64,000 nucleotides of DNA from Paenibacillus mesophilus (lineage in GTDB: Bacteria; Bacillota; Bacilli; Paenibacillales; NBRC-103111). The translations under genes were made by a program, and so were the position numbers. Of the stretch, positions 9,382 to 16,582 are shown piece after piece. The notes under the pieces are model-generated. The model saw only the letters and a program-made list of their open reading frames with translations, was not told the DNA's origin and did no database searches. The DNA lies in NCBI RefSeq assembly GCF_005938385.1, contig NZ_VCRA01000002.1:372001-436000 (forward strand), written 5' to 3'. How positions within the stretch are numbered: the stretch's first letter is position 1; each line of letters opens with the position of its first letter.

Positions 9382-9432
9382 ATATGAGCATGTATTCATA
9401 TGTATTATATTCCAACGTTATTATTGTTGCAA
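9382..9432 (-). promoter_or_regulatory. Promoter and CzrA-type operator of the CDF exporter
   Basis: On the minus strand, TTGCAA (9432-9427) and TATAAT (9409-9404) are 17 bp apart. Directly downstream, 9401-9382 is an imperfect palindrome with ATATGA at one end and TCATAT at the other, resembling ArsR/SmtB-family (CzrA/NmtR) operators. A metal-free repressor bound there would block initiation. Confidence 0.7.
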
Positions 9433-9627
9433 GCGTCTTTTTCTATCGATAAAGAAAGTTTAACTTCGCTAAAGCATTAAAGCAAAGTGAGACTTTCTTT
9501 ACCAAGAGAAACTTCCGCTAAATCGCGGTCGCTCTTCCTAGAAGTACATCGTTAGACGTTTTTCTTATTCGGGATCCGATTCCTTATTCCGGTGAGATGG
9601 CTCCACAGGAAAATGTTGTTGAATATT

Positions 9628-9636
9628 TGGTATAAT
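9628..9636 (+). promoter_or_regulatory. Extended -10 promoter element of the ArsR-family gene
   Basis: TGGTATAAT gives an extended -10 motif (TGn plus a perfect TATAAT) 43 bases before the start codon. No convincing -35 is seen at the usual distance. Confidence 0.5.
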
Positions 9637-9678
9637 ACATGAAAGCGAACTAGTTTCGATTATTCCAGAGGTGGTGTC

Positions 9679-10047
9679 ATGTTGGAGAAATTGCTGCACG
9701 ATTCATGCGATGATACATGTACGGGAACGGAAACGGATTTGCAAAACCTGAAGCAATCGATGATAACGGAACCGGCTGCCGCAGGTATGGCCGATTTATT
9801 TAAAGCGCTCGGGGACCCTACCCGGGTAAAGCTGATCTATGCGATGCTGAACAAAGAATTATGCGTTCATGATTTATCCGTGCTGCTCGAGATGGGGCAG
9901 TCGGCAATCTCCCATCAGCTCCGCTATTTGCGCAATCTTAGAATCGTGAAGCGGCGTAAGGCGGGCAAGACGGTGTTTTATTCGTTGGACGACGATCACA
10001 TTGAGCAAATATTCGTACAAACGTTGCAGCATTTGAAGCACCATTGA
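9679..10047 (+). CDS. ArsR/SmtB-family metal sensor (CzrA-like repressor)
   Basis: A 122-aa winged-helix metal sensor. The recognition region is LCVHDLSVLLEMGQSAISHQ. The C-terminal helix carries Asp105, His107, His118 and His121 with the same spacing (D-x-H-x10-H-x2-H) as the alpha5 zinc site of CzrA/SmtB. The N-terminus also has a Cys pair (DSCDDTC, residues 8-15) like the alpha3N site of CadC, so it could bind a thiophilic metal as well. RBS GAGGTGG precedes the ATG. It is divergent from the CDF exporter, whose promoter contains a matching operator. Zinc/cobalt de-repression of the exporter is inferred from these sites. Confidence 0.92.
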   Translation: MLEKLLHDSCDDTCTGTETDLQNLKQSMITEPAAAGMADLFKALGDPTRVKLIYAMLNKELCVHDLSVLLEMGQSAISHQLRYLRNLRIVKRRKAGKTVFYSLDDDHIEQIFVQTLQHLKHH

Positions 10048-10055
10048 AAAGACTA

Positions 10056-10085
10056 TTGACATACCCTCGGGGGGTATTGTATGAT
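10056..10085 (+). promoter_or_regulatory. copZ promoter with CsoR-type copper operator
   Basis: TTGACA (10056-10061) and TATGAT (10080-10085) are 18 bp apart. The spacer contains ATACCCTCGGGGGGTAT (10061-10077), matching the GC-centred palindrome bound by CsoR in Firmicute copZA promoters. No csoR gene is in this window. Confidence 0.8.
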
Positions 10086-10220
10086 TGGAAATGTAAGGCG
10101 GATGAATTGCGGTTGGATGCAAGCTATCGTCCGGACGATCAATATGGCGCATAACGAACCGCATCGCGTAACGAAAAGCAAATAACTGGGTACCATAGAG
10201 GAAACGGGGAGGAATTGACT

Positions 10221-10421
10221 ATGCAAAACGTTAATTTGAAAGTCGAAGGAATGTCCTGCGGACATTGCGTAAATTCTATCGAAGGAGCGGTCAAAAAGCT
10301 GGGAGCCTCCGCGAAGGTGGATCTCGGCAGCAAGTCCGTGGCGCTTCAGTTTGACGAGTCCAAAGTCTCGCTTTCGGCCATTAAGGAAGCGATCGAAGAT
10401 CAAGGCTATGACGTCGTGTGA
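10221..10421 (+). CDS. copZ: CopZ-type copper chaperone (HMA domain)
   Basis: A 66-aa single heavy-metal-associated domain that would carry Cu(I) in the cytoplasm. The metal motif is GMSCGHC (Met11, Cys13, Cys16), and the fold's length and hydrophobic pattern match CopZ/CopA domains. An in-frame TTG at 10215 is too close to the SD GGGGAGG (10206-10212), so ATG 10221 is used. It is transcribed from a CsoR-box promoter. The usual partner copA is not intact here; only a relic follows the second CsoR-box at 10473. Confidence 0.92.
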   Translation: MQNVNLKVEGMSCGHCVNSIEGAVKKLGASAKVDLGSKSVALQFDESKVSLSAIKEAIEDQGYDVV

Positions 10422-10472
10422 AATGGTCGAAGGAGCTATCTACCAGGTGGCTCCATCCTTTTACCCCAAAAC

Positions 10473-10492
10473 ATACCCTGTAGGGGTATGAT
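10473..10492 (+). promoter_or_regulatory. Second CsoR-type operator with a -10 element
   Basis: ATACCCTGTAGGGGTAT (10473-10489) is a second CsoR-like palindrome and overlaps TATGAT (10487-10492). The -35 position is poor. It stands where the promoter of a copA gene would be and now precedes a short HMA relic and the siroheme-reductase-like gene. Confidence 0.65.
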
Positions 10493-10498
10493 AAAGAG

Positions 10499-10555
10499 AG
10501 TGCGACACGTACGGCCCTGATCGAGAAGGGGCTGAGTAAACTTTCGGGCGTCCTC
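10499..10555 (+). pseudogene. Relic of a copper ATPase (CopA) HMA domain
   Basis: In frame with the next ORF, with no start codon of its own, this stretch encodes ATRTALIEKGLSKLSGV. It closely resembles the helix after the CxxC of CopA metal-binding domains (pattern CATRIEKGLSKLPGV). Nothing upstream encodes the CxxC strand and nothing downstream continues the domain. Together with the CsoR box just before it, this looks like the scar of a deleted copA. A chance match cannot be excluded. Confidence 0.45.
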
Positions 10556-10588
10556 GGAATGTCGAAGATCGAACGGGGAGGAATACGC

Positions 10589-11203
10589 GTGAAAATTGCG
10601 GTTGCGCCGGCAATTGGCGCAGGGGGCAGCTTGTTTTCCGCCGATCAATGGAAAGCGATTGGAGAAGCGCTTGGCAAGGAGGCCAAAGTCGAGTTCACTT
10701 CCTTCAAGCAGCTTTATGTGGACATAGAAGTTGAACGCGCCGACGAAGTGAAGAACGCTCTTCTTGCGGCTGGTTTGGAAATATATCCAGTCGGATTTTT
10801 TACGAAAAATTTGATTGCCTGCAATTTTTGCCGGGGAGCCGAAGAGGCCGGACTCGCGATCGCCTTGCAGCTGAACGAAGCGGTGGCGGGTCAAGAGGTG
10901 CCGAGTCCGCTCAAGGTCGGTTACGCCGGATGCGCCAATGCGACCAGTGAGCCTTTGTTTCAACATATCGGCGTTGTCAAAATGAAGAACGGATTCGATA
11001 TCTACGTAGGCGGCGAAGGGAAGAGCATAAAGGCATCGGTCGGTCTTCTAATGCTGGAGGACGTCCCCGAGAACGCGGTAGTTGCCGTCGTTCAGCGATT
11101 GATCGCCGTTTACAAAGAGAATGCCAGAAAGAAAGAAAGGTTCTCGCGCTTCGTTCAGCGGATAACGCTGGAGCGGCTTCGCGAACTGGTTTCAACGGAA
11201 TAA
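10589..11203 (+). CDS. Nitrite/sulfite-reductase-like ferredoxin-half-domain protein
   Basis: A 204-aa protein. An N-terminal ferredoxin-like half domain (about 1-75, VKIAVAPAIGAGGSLFS) is followed by a siroheme/4Fe-4S-type half with CNFC (about residues 77-80) and GYAGCAN (about 113-119). Full reductases have four cluster cysteines; only three are obvious here, and the second catalytic repeat is absent, so it is not a complete reductase. An ATG at 10559 gives a longer frame, but GTG 10589 has GGGGAGG seven bases upstream and is preferred. It may be transcribed from the CsoR-type promoter at 10473. Its role in metal or redox handling is unknown. Confidence 0.75.
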   Translation: MKIAVAPAIGAGGSLFSADQWKAIGEALGKEAKVEFTSFKQLYVDIEVERADEVKNALLAAGLEIYPVGFFTKNLIACNFCRGAEEAGLAIALQLNEAVAGQEVPSPLKVGYAGCANATSEPLFQHIGVVKMKNGFDIYVGGEGKSIKASVGLLMLEDVPENAVVAVVQRLIAVYKENARKKERFSRFVQRITLERLRELVSTE

Positions 11204-11210
11204 GAAAACG

Positions 11211-11246
11211 GGAAACAGGCTGCCGTACGCAGCCTGTTTCCTTTTG
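11211..11246 (+). terminator. Intrinsic terminator
   Basis: GGAAACAGGCTGC (11211-11223) pairs perfectly with GCAGCCTGTTTCC (11229-11241), followed by TTTT. It sits between convergent genes and may act on both strands. Confidence 0.92.
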
Positions 11247-11276
11247 CAGTTCAGCCTATTTTACTAAAGCAGCGCT

Positions 11277-12533
11277 CTATTGCGGCGAAGGACCTTTGCT
11301 GATCCAGAAAGTCACCTTGCTTCCTTTCTCCACTTGCTCGTTCGGACGGGGCTCCTGCTTGAAAACAGTGCCTGCGGCTTGTTTGTCGGTTTCCAGAAAA
11401 AACTCGTACCGCAGCCCGGTATCCAGCGCCATTTTTTCCGCGGCTTCCTTGGACAACCCGGTCAAGGTAGGAACCCCGACGATGGGCTGATTGCCGGAAG
11501 GAGCGACGACCGGGGGTTTCTCTTTAGGGACTTCGACGGCGGTTTTTTGCGGTACGGTAGGCTGCGCGCGATGTTCGACTACGACAGGCTCCGCCGGCTT
11601 CGACTTTCCGCCGCCGTTCATCGTTTCCACGAGTAGAACGAACCCTCCGGCAAATACGGCCAAGCCCAATGCCGATAACGAAAGGGCGATCCATACTTTT
11701 TTGCCGACCTTCAGCCAACGATTGCGGAAAACGGGCCGGGACGTCTGCTCCTCTTCCTGATAAGCAATGTGCAACTCCTGATAAGTAAGAGTCTTGGCGC
11801 CGGTTCCGGAAGTCTCTAGCCGCTCATCGCGAAACGCCGCGGAAGACGGAGACTGCAGAAGCATGCTCATGTATTGCACGAAGGAGGCGAGCGAAAGCTT
11901 TTCCTTCCACGCGTCCGTTACGGCCGCCACGACTTCTTCCTTCTTGCTGACCGGAAGCACAAGAGCCCTGTACAGAGAGGAGGACAAAGATTCCGCATCT
12001 TCCGGCACCTCCTCGGATCGGGCCATAAGCTGAACGAACAGCCGGCTCAGTCCTTTGGACAACCGGGAATGGGATGACGGACGGTCCCATGTATTGATTA
12101 CATTAATCGTTCCGTCTTCCGTAATCCAAATATTGCTGGGGTCGAGCAGGAAATGCAAATGACGTTCCTCCGCGGCGTCGAGCAGCGCTTGACCGAGATT
12201 CGCAATCATGGCGACGGCTTCCTTGAATGAAGGAGGATTGTTGCGGACGAACTGCCGGAAAGAGCAGCCCGGCTTGTAGGAAATAATGACATTGATATTC
12301 CCGGAGCCGGCTTCGATATCCAGAACATGCAAAAAGGGCGAGTCGGTCGCTCCTTGTTGAGCCGCGCTCCCCAGTTTGCCGATATATTGTTTGGCAGTCG
12401 CTTCCCCCTGCAGATCGACGGTGTAGACGAACACCGACCGCGCAAGCGACAAGTCCTTGCCCTCATACAGCTGTCCGTCGAGAAGCGGACCCAGCAGCTG
12501 CTTCAGTTCGTAACGGTTTGAAATAGGCTTCAT
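11277..12533 (-). CDS. Membrane pseudokinase with extracellular PASTA domain
   Basis: A 418-aa protein with the layout of a PrkC-type Ser/Thr kinase: cytoplasmic kinase-like domain (1-240), one membrane segment (about 280-303) and an extracellular part with one PASTA repeat (about 350-418, GVPTLTGLSKEAAEKMAL). The kinase motifs are degraded. There is no Gly-rich loop, and the catalytic HRDxxxxN reads HFLLDPSNI (127-135) so the Asp is at the wrong place. DFG is replaced by NTWD (147-150), and no obvious ATP-binding Lys motif is seen. It therefore probably senses muropeptides or scaffolds rather than phosphorylates. An intact kinase is encoded at 60,728-61,606. The ATG lies next to a short, weak SD; transcribed alone on the minus strand. 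Confidence 0.75.
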   Translation of the reverse strand: MKPISNRYELKQLLGPLLDGQLYEGKDLSLARSVFVYTVDLQGEATAKQYIGKLGSAAQQGATDSPFLHVLDIEAGSGNINVIISYKPGCSFRQFVRNNPPSFKEAVAMIANLGQALLDAAEERHLHFLLDPSNIWITEDGTINVINTWDRPSSHSRLSKGLSRLFVQLMARSEEVPEDAESLSSSLYRALVLPVSKKEEVVAAVTDAWKEKLSLASFVQYMSMLLQSPSSAAFRDERLETSGTGAKTLTYQELHIAYQEEEQTSRPVFRNRWLKVGKKVWIALSLSALGLAVFAGGFVLLVETMNGGGKSKPAEPVVVEHRAQPTVPQKTAVEVPKEKPPVVAPSGNQPIVGVPTLTGLSKEAAEKMALDTGLRYEFFLETDKQAAGTVFKQEPRPNEQVEKGSKVTFWISKGPSPQ

Positions 12534-12713
12534 TGCAAATCACCCCAATATTGTTTCCTATTCCATATGATTCGGAATCATACCTAATTTTGAGGACCGG
12601 CTCGTCCTCGGAAGCCTCCTGACGAAGGCGGCAAACGATAATTTCGCTTAGTGTAACACTCTTACGGACTCCAATCAATACTTCGAACATTTCTCGAAAA
12701 GAAATTTTGAACA

Positions 12714-12740
12714 TTAAACCGTACGGGTAGGACTTTCGTC
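12714..12740 (+). promoter_or_regulatory. Possible ECF-type (SigM/SigX-like) promoter of the LCP gene
   Basis: TTAAAC (12714-12719) and CGTC (12737-12740) are 17 bp apart, one mismatch from the TGAAAC-N16/17-CGTC type used by cell-envelope ECF sigma factors, which control lytR-like genes in Bacillus. The remaining 283-bp gap shows nothing else recognisable. Confidence 0.3.
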
Positions 12741-12816
12741 TAATAGGATGTGAGTAATTCTACATATTCCTTCAAGAATCGACTGTGAACGGAATAACGG
12801 GAGCGGTGGGAATGCG

Positions 12817-13902
12817 ATGAGGGTCAGGACGACCAAGCGATTGGCCAAAAAAATAGGGATCATCGCCGCATCGGTTATCGGCGTATGTCTCGTCGGCGCG
12901 GCAATATATGCAGGGAATTTGGTGAACAAGGCGGATTCCGCCATCAGCTTGATTTCGGCGTCCGGTACTTCCCAGTCCGAGCCGGATGAAACGATTACGA
13001 ATGTGAAGGAGGCGGCGATGAAGCCGATCTCGTTCCTCCTTGCGGGTGTGGACAACCGCGAAGGCGGAGGAGGATCGATGAACACCGACGTCATGATGCT
13101 GGTCGCCCTGAATCCGGAGGAACGCGCCGCGACCGTCGTCTCTTTGCCGAGAGACATGCAGCTGAAGCCGGAGCGGTTGTCGCCGCAGAAAGCGAACTAC
13201 TATTACGCTTACTATTATAACAAGGACCGGAACAGCGCGATAACGAACACGAAAAATTTTTTCAGCGAGCTGCTGCATATTCCGATCGACTACATGGCCG
13301 TTATCAACTTCGACGGCTTTCGGAAATTGGTGGATGGGCTAGGCGGACTGCGGATTGACGTAGATATGGATATGCGATACGTCGACGAGGAGGACGGAAC
13401 GAATATTAATTTGAAGAAAGGCTTGCAGACGTTGAACGGAAAAGAAACGCTGGACTTCGTCCGGTACCGGAAATCGAACGAAGGCACCGCAGAATCGTCC
13501 GACCTTGCCAGGAATGCCCGGCAGCACCAAGTTTTGAATCAGCTGCTGGATAAGCTGACTTCCTTTAACGGAATTTCGCAGTGGGGGAACGTGCTGGACA
13601 CCGCCGGCCAAAGCATCAGAACCGATGTGCCCGAGTCCCGCATACGCGAATGGATTACGCAATACAAGAAGATGAAGCCGGACCAAATCGAGTTTGTTCC
13701 GCTGGAAGGCAAATGGGACAGTCCTTACATCGTTCCGTCGGAGAAGGATTTGAACTCGGCGCTGACGGCGCTTCGTACCCGGTTGGAATTACCGGACGAG
13801 AGCATGGAGGAAAGCCGGTCTTTTCGCATATCGGACGTAGTGAGGGTAGAGCCTTCGGAGCCGAATACCGTTACGAAGAATACGTATAGCAAAACGCGGT
13901 AA
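12817..13902 (+). CDS. LytR-CpsA-Psr (LCP) family cell-wall glycopolymer transferase
   Basis: Membrane-anchored enzyme that attaches teichoic-acid-like polymers or capsule to peptidoglycan (361 aa). A cytoplasmic Arg/Lys-rich start is followed by a single signal anchor (about 12-32). The LCP core runs from about 70 to 240 with FLLAGVDNREG, MNTDVMMLVALNP, VVSLPRDMQL, and RYRKSNEGTAESSDLARNARQHQVL. These supply the Asp/Arg residues that bind the polyprenyl-pyrophosphate donor. The C-terminal tail is rich in Ser/Glu/Thr. It is followed by a family 2 glycosyltransferase in the same orientation, consistent with envelope synthesis. Confidence 0.93.
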   Translation: MRVRTTKRLAKKIGIIAASVIGVCLVGAAIYAGNLVNKADSAISLISASGTSQSEPDETITNVKEAAMKPISFLLAGVDNREGGGGSMNTDVMMLVALNPEERAATVVSLPRDMQLKPERLSPQKANYYYAYYYNKDRNSAITNTKNFFSELLHIPIDYMAVINFDGFRKLVDGLGGLRIDVDMDMRYVDEEDGTNINLKKGLQTLNGKETLDFVRYRKSNEGTAESSDLARNARQHQVLNQLLDKLTSFNGISQWGNVLDTAGQSIRTDVPESRIREWITQYKKMKPDQIEFVPLEGKWDSPYIVPSEKDLNSALTALRTRLELPDESMEESRSFRISDVVRVEPSEPNTVTKNTYSKTR

Positions 13903-13966
13903 GAAGAAATACCGGTATCGCTTCATGAAAATCAGCGGCCATTCTCCGGTAACCGCCGTCTTCCGA

Positions 13967-13993
13967 TTGACATCGGCCGCATATGGATATGAT
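13967..13993 (+). promoter_or_regulatory. Possible promoter of the glycosyltransferase gene
   Basis: A perfect TTGACA (13967-13972) is followed by TATGAT (13988-13993), but the spacer is only 15 bp, so activity would be weak or activator-dependent. Confidence 0.35.
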
Positions 13994-14051
13994 GTTATGT
14001 CCGATATGAAAGCGTGACGCTGTTGCGGTCGCGAAAGAGGTGACGGGGAGA

Positions 14052-14777
14052 TTGGGAAATCGGCGAATGGCGAGATCCGGCGTTACGATTATTACGTGTA
14101 CGAAAAGAGCCGCTTATCTCGACAATATATTCAACAATTATAAAAATCAGCAAGGGATAAATAAAGAACTTATTATCGTCTTGAATCACGACAAGCTGGT
14201 ACCGGAGCATTACAGGCGAAAAGCAAATGCATACGGCAGCGTCTCCGTCTACCGGCTCCCGGAGAAAATGTCGCTCGGCTCCTGTTTGAACTTCGCCGTG
14301 AACAAAGCCCGATATCCGGTTATCGCCAAATTTGACGATGACGATTATTACGCGCCGCGCTATTTATCGGATAGTATCGCCGCGCTTGCAAAATCAAAAG
14401 CGGATATTGTCGGGAAACGTTCCTACTATATGTATCTCGAAGGGAAAAAAGTGCTTATTCTCCGGTTCCCGAAAGGAGCGAACAAATTCGTTCGCACTGT
14501 AGCGGGAGCTACGCTTGTTATCCGGAAACGGGTATTCCGCAAAGTCCGATTCGGCAACCGAACGCTGGGGGAGGACGTGAAGTTTTGCCGCGACAGCAGG
14601 GCGAGAGGATTCAAGATATACTCCGGCAGCAGTCGCAGTTTCGTAGCCGTTCGAAGGAAGCGTTCGCTGAATCACACTTGGATCGTGAGCGACAGAAAAC
14701 TGCTTTCCAATAAACAAGTCCGTATTATCGGACGTGTAACCTACTACCGAAATTTCGCGGCGCTCACAAAGAAATAG
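14052..14777 (+). CDS. Family 2 glycosyltransferase
   Basis: Predicted cytoplasmic GT-A fold glycosyltransferase of 241 aa. The N-terminal nucleotide-sugar-binding strand is GVTIITCTKRAAYLDNIFNNY, and the metal-binding Asp cluster appears as KFDDDDYYAPRYL. A short basic C-terminus without a membrane segment follows. The best SD, AAAGAGGTGA (14034-14043), is eight bases before an in-frame TTG at 14052. GTG 14040 lies inside the SD, and ATG 14067 is the next option, so the exact start is uncertain. It is usual for such proteins to add a sugar to an envelope polymer; the acceptor is unknown. Confidence 0.82.
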   Translation: MGNRRMARSGVTIITCTKRAAYLDNIFNNYKNQQGINKELIIVLNHDKLVPEHYRRKANAYGSVSVYRLPEKMSLGSCLNFAVNKARYPVIAKFDDDDYYAPRYLSDSIAALAKSKADIVGKRSYYMYLEGKKVLILRFPKGANKFVRTVAGATLVIRKRVFRKVRFGNRTLGEDVKFCRDSRARGFKIYSGSSRSFVAVRRKRSLNHTWIVSDRKLLSNKQVRIIGRVTYYRNFAALTKK

Positions 14778-14789
14778 GGGCACCGAAAC

Positions 14790-14830
14790 GAACCTCCTTC
14801 CCGCGCGGAATGGAGGTTTTACTTTTTCAC
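14790..14830 (+). terminator. Intrinsic terminator
   Basis: AACCTCC (14791-14797) pairs with GGAGGTT (14812-14818) and is followed by TTACTTTTT. Confidence 0.8.
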
Positions 14831-14909
14831 GGTGTAAATCAGAACAGAATCACAAAGGCGATTTGGATGAAATATAAGAAAAATATAGCAGTTTTGATTA
14901 AAATCAGTG

Positions 14910-14938
14910 TTGACTTCACCAAATATTGTATCTATAAT
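14910..14938 (+). promoter_or_regulatory. Strong sigma-A promoter of the sugar-binding lipoprotein gene
   Basis: TTGACT (14910-14915) and TATAAT (14933-14938) are 17 bp apart. The transcript would have a 5' leader of about 190 nt before the start codon, containing a cre-like site. Within the 356-bp gap, no small ORF is supported. Confidence 0.85.
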
Positions 14939-15052
14939 CACGTTAGAAGGAAATCAATACGAAATCACAGACGATATTGAAGGCCATTGTAAAAATCAGA
15001 AACGCTTATCTAATTTCATGGAACGAGCGAGGCCGGCTTTCTTGCAGCGAAA

Positions 15053-15066
15053 AGAAAACGCTTTCA
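15053..15066 (+). promoter_or_regulatory. CcpA cre-like site
   Basis: AGAAAACGCTTTCA fits the WGNAANCGNWWNCA consensus fully. It lies downstream of the promoter and 67 bases before the start codon, where CcpA would act as a roadblock, indicating carbon catabolite repression of the lipoprotein gene. Confidence 0.65.
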
Positions 15067-15133
15067 GTTTGATATAAGGGCACAAGATGAGCCTTTATAT
15101 AGATTAACGGGTCAAGAAAAGGGAGGAGTCCTC

Positions 15134-16447
15134 ATGAGAAAGAAGTCGTTAGCGTCGTTAGGTCTAGGCATCATGGCATTGTCGGTGATTTCCGCATGCA
15201 GCGGAACGAAGGAGCCGGAGGCATCCAAAGCGAAGGATGTGCCCGCCGCCGCCGATACGCCGGTGAAAGTAAGCGCGGATCCGGTTACGCTCAAGTTCGC
15301 CATCAATTTCTCCTGGCTGAACGAAGAAGAACGGAAAATGTACATCGTCGACCCGGTCAAGAAGAAATACCCGAACATTACGCTGGAGTTCATCAACTTG
15401 ACGGAAACATCGCTCGATAAAGTGATCGCGACCGGCGTAGTACCGGACATCGTGCAGTCCGCTTCGCCGATCATCAACGTGTTCACCGACCTCGGTCTTG
15501 CGGATAACATCGAGCCGCTTATCAAGGCACACAAATTCGATACTTCGAAAATCAGCAAGCCGGGACTTGACGCCGTCAAAATTACGAGCGGCAACGATTA
15601 CTTGATCGGATTGCCGTGGACGATTTCGTTCAATGCGACTTATTACAACAAAGACATTTTCGACAAGTTCGGTGTGGCCTATCCGAAAGACGGCATGACG
15701 TGGGATGAAATGAAAGATCTTGCGGTGAAGCTGACCCGCAAAGACGGATTGACGCAATACCGCGGACTCGAGCCGGACGTACCGAGCCGTATGGCTTCCG
15801 TTCTGTCGGTCGGTTACGTCGATCCGAAGACGAACAAAGCGACTCTCGACAACGATGCCTGGAAACGCGTCTTCAATTATATCAAATCCGTCTATGAGAT
15901 TCCGGGCAATGAGAATTACCGATGGGTTCCGAGCGCGTTCGATTCTTTTATCAAGGAGCGTTCGCTCGCCATGTATCCGGGGCTTAACCACTTCCCGAAC
16001 TTCAAGGGCGTAGAGGGGATCAACTGGGATATCGTTCAATATCCGCAATTCAAAGACAAGCCGAATATCGGCATGCAGGTTGACGAATGGATTCTGCACA
16101 TCACGAAGCAAAGCAAATTCAAGGATCAGGCTTTCCAAGTCATCTCGACGATTCTTACGGACGAAGTGCAAGCCGAAATGTCCCGCAACGCGCGTTCGCC
16201 GATTATCAGCTCGAAGTCGGTACAAGACGAATTCGGAAAGAACGTCCCGTATTTGCAGGGCAAAAACCTGAAATCCATCTTCTTGACCCAACCGGCGGCA
16301 CCGGTACCGCCAAGCAAAGATGGCGCTTACGGATCCACGGTTTCCCAGGAAGCGTTCAAGAAAGTGATGAAAGATGGCGTAGACGTCAACTCGGCATTGC
16401 GTGAAGCGGATGAGAAGCTGAACAAGAAAATTGCCGAAAGCAAATAA
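15134..16447 (+). CDS. Extracellular solute-binding lipoprotein (family 1, sugar type)
   Basis: Lipid-anchored ABC sugar-binding protein (437 aa). The signal peptide ends in the lipobox VISAC (Cys at residue 22), then a charged linker and the two-lobe SBP fold. It belongs to a paralogous group in this window recognised by FDKFGVAYPKDGMTWD and a C-terminal DVNSALREADEKLN. RBS AAGGGAGGAG precedes the ATG. No permease or ATPase gene is adjacent; the next genes are a GntR regulator with an SBP-like sensor and mupG, suggesting that the imported sugar is a cell-wall or similar amino-sugar compound. Carbon repression is suggested by the upstream cre. Confidence 0.92.
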   Translation: MRKKSLASLGLGIMALSVISACSGTKEPEASKAKDVPAAADTPVKVSADPVTLKFAINFSWLNEEERKMYIVDPVKKKYPNITLEFINLTETSLDKVIATGVVPDIVQSASPIINVFTDLGLADNIEPLIKAHKFDTSKISKPGLDAVKITSGNDYLIGLPWTISFNATYYNKDIFDKFGVAYPKDGMTWDEMKDLAVKLTRKDGLTQYRGLEPDVPSRMASVLSVGYVDPKTNKATLDNDAWKRVFNYIKSVYEIPGNENYRWVPSAFDSFIKERSLAMYPGLNHFPNFKGVEGINWDIVQYPQFKDKPNIGMQVDEWILHITKQSKFKDQAFQVISTILTDEVQAEMSRNARSPIISSKSVQDEFGKNVPYLQGKNLKSIFLTQPAAPVPPSKDGAYGSTVSQEAFKKVMKDGVDVNSALREADEKLNKKIAESK

Positions 16448-16471
16448 GCCGGAGTTTTGAAAGCGCGGGGT

Positions 16472-16537
16472 CCGGATAACAACTTTGCCGCCGTAGGCGC
16501 GTGAATTGTTGTCCGGCGAACGCGCGCATGGTATGAT
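16472..16537 (+). promoter_or_regulatory. Inverted repeat and promoter of the GntR-SBP gene
   Basis: CCGGATAACAA (16472-16482) and TTGTTGTCCGG (16506-16516) form an inverted repeat with one wobble. The right arm contains TTGTCC (16509-16514), a -35 that is 17 bp from TATGAT (16532-16537). The overlap suggests autoregulation by the encoded GntR protein. The repeat could also form an RNA hairpin ending the lipoprotein transcript, but there is no T tract. Confidence 0.55.
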
Positions 16538-16582
16538 TTGGAGGAAGAGAACCATCTGGTCCGGCAATCTGGAGGAGACGAT

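Larger units (their letters stand above)
9363..9678. other. Divergent intergenic region between exporter and ArsR-family regulator
   Basis: It contains the minus-strand promoter/operator (9382-9432) and a plus-strand extended -10 (TGGTATAAT, 9628-9636) for the regulator gene. Between 9451 and 9525 there are loosely repeated AAAGT/ACTTTC and ACTTCCGCTAAA words. They resemble the spaced repeats elsewhere in the window but lack the 52-bp period. Confidence 0.5.

Noticed and set aside
9451-9525. Fourth copy of the spaced repeat family
   Set aside because: Related-looking AAAGT/ACTTTC words occur but at about 29-bp steps, without the 52-bp geometry or header.
10081-10185. 34-codon ORF in the copZ leader
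   Set aside because: Its ATG lies inside the -10 element, so it would not be in the transcript with a ribosome binding site.
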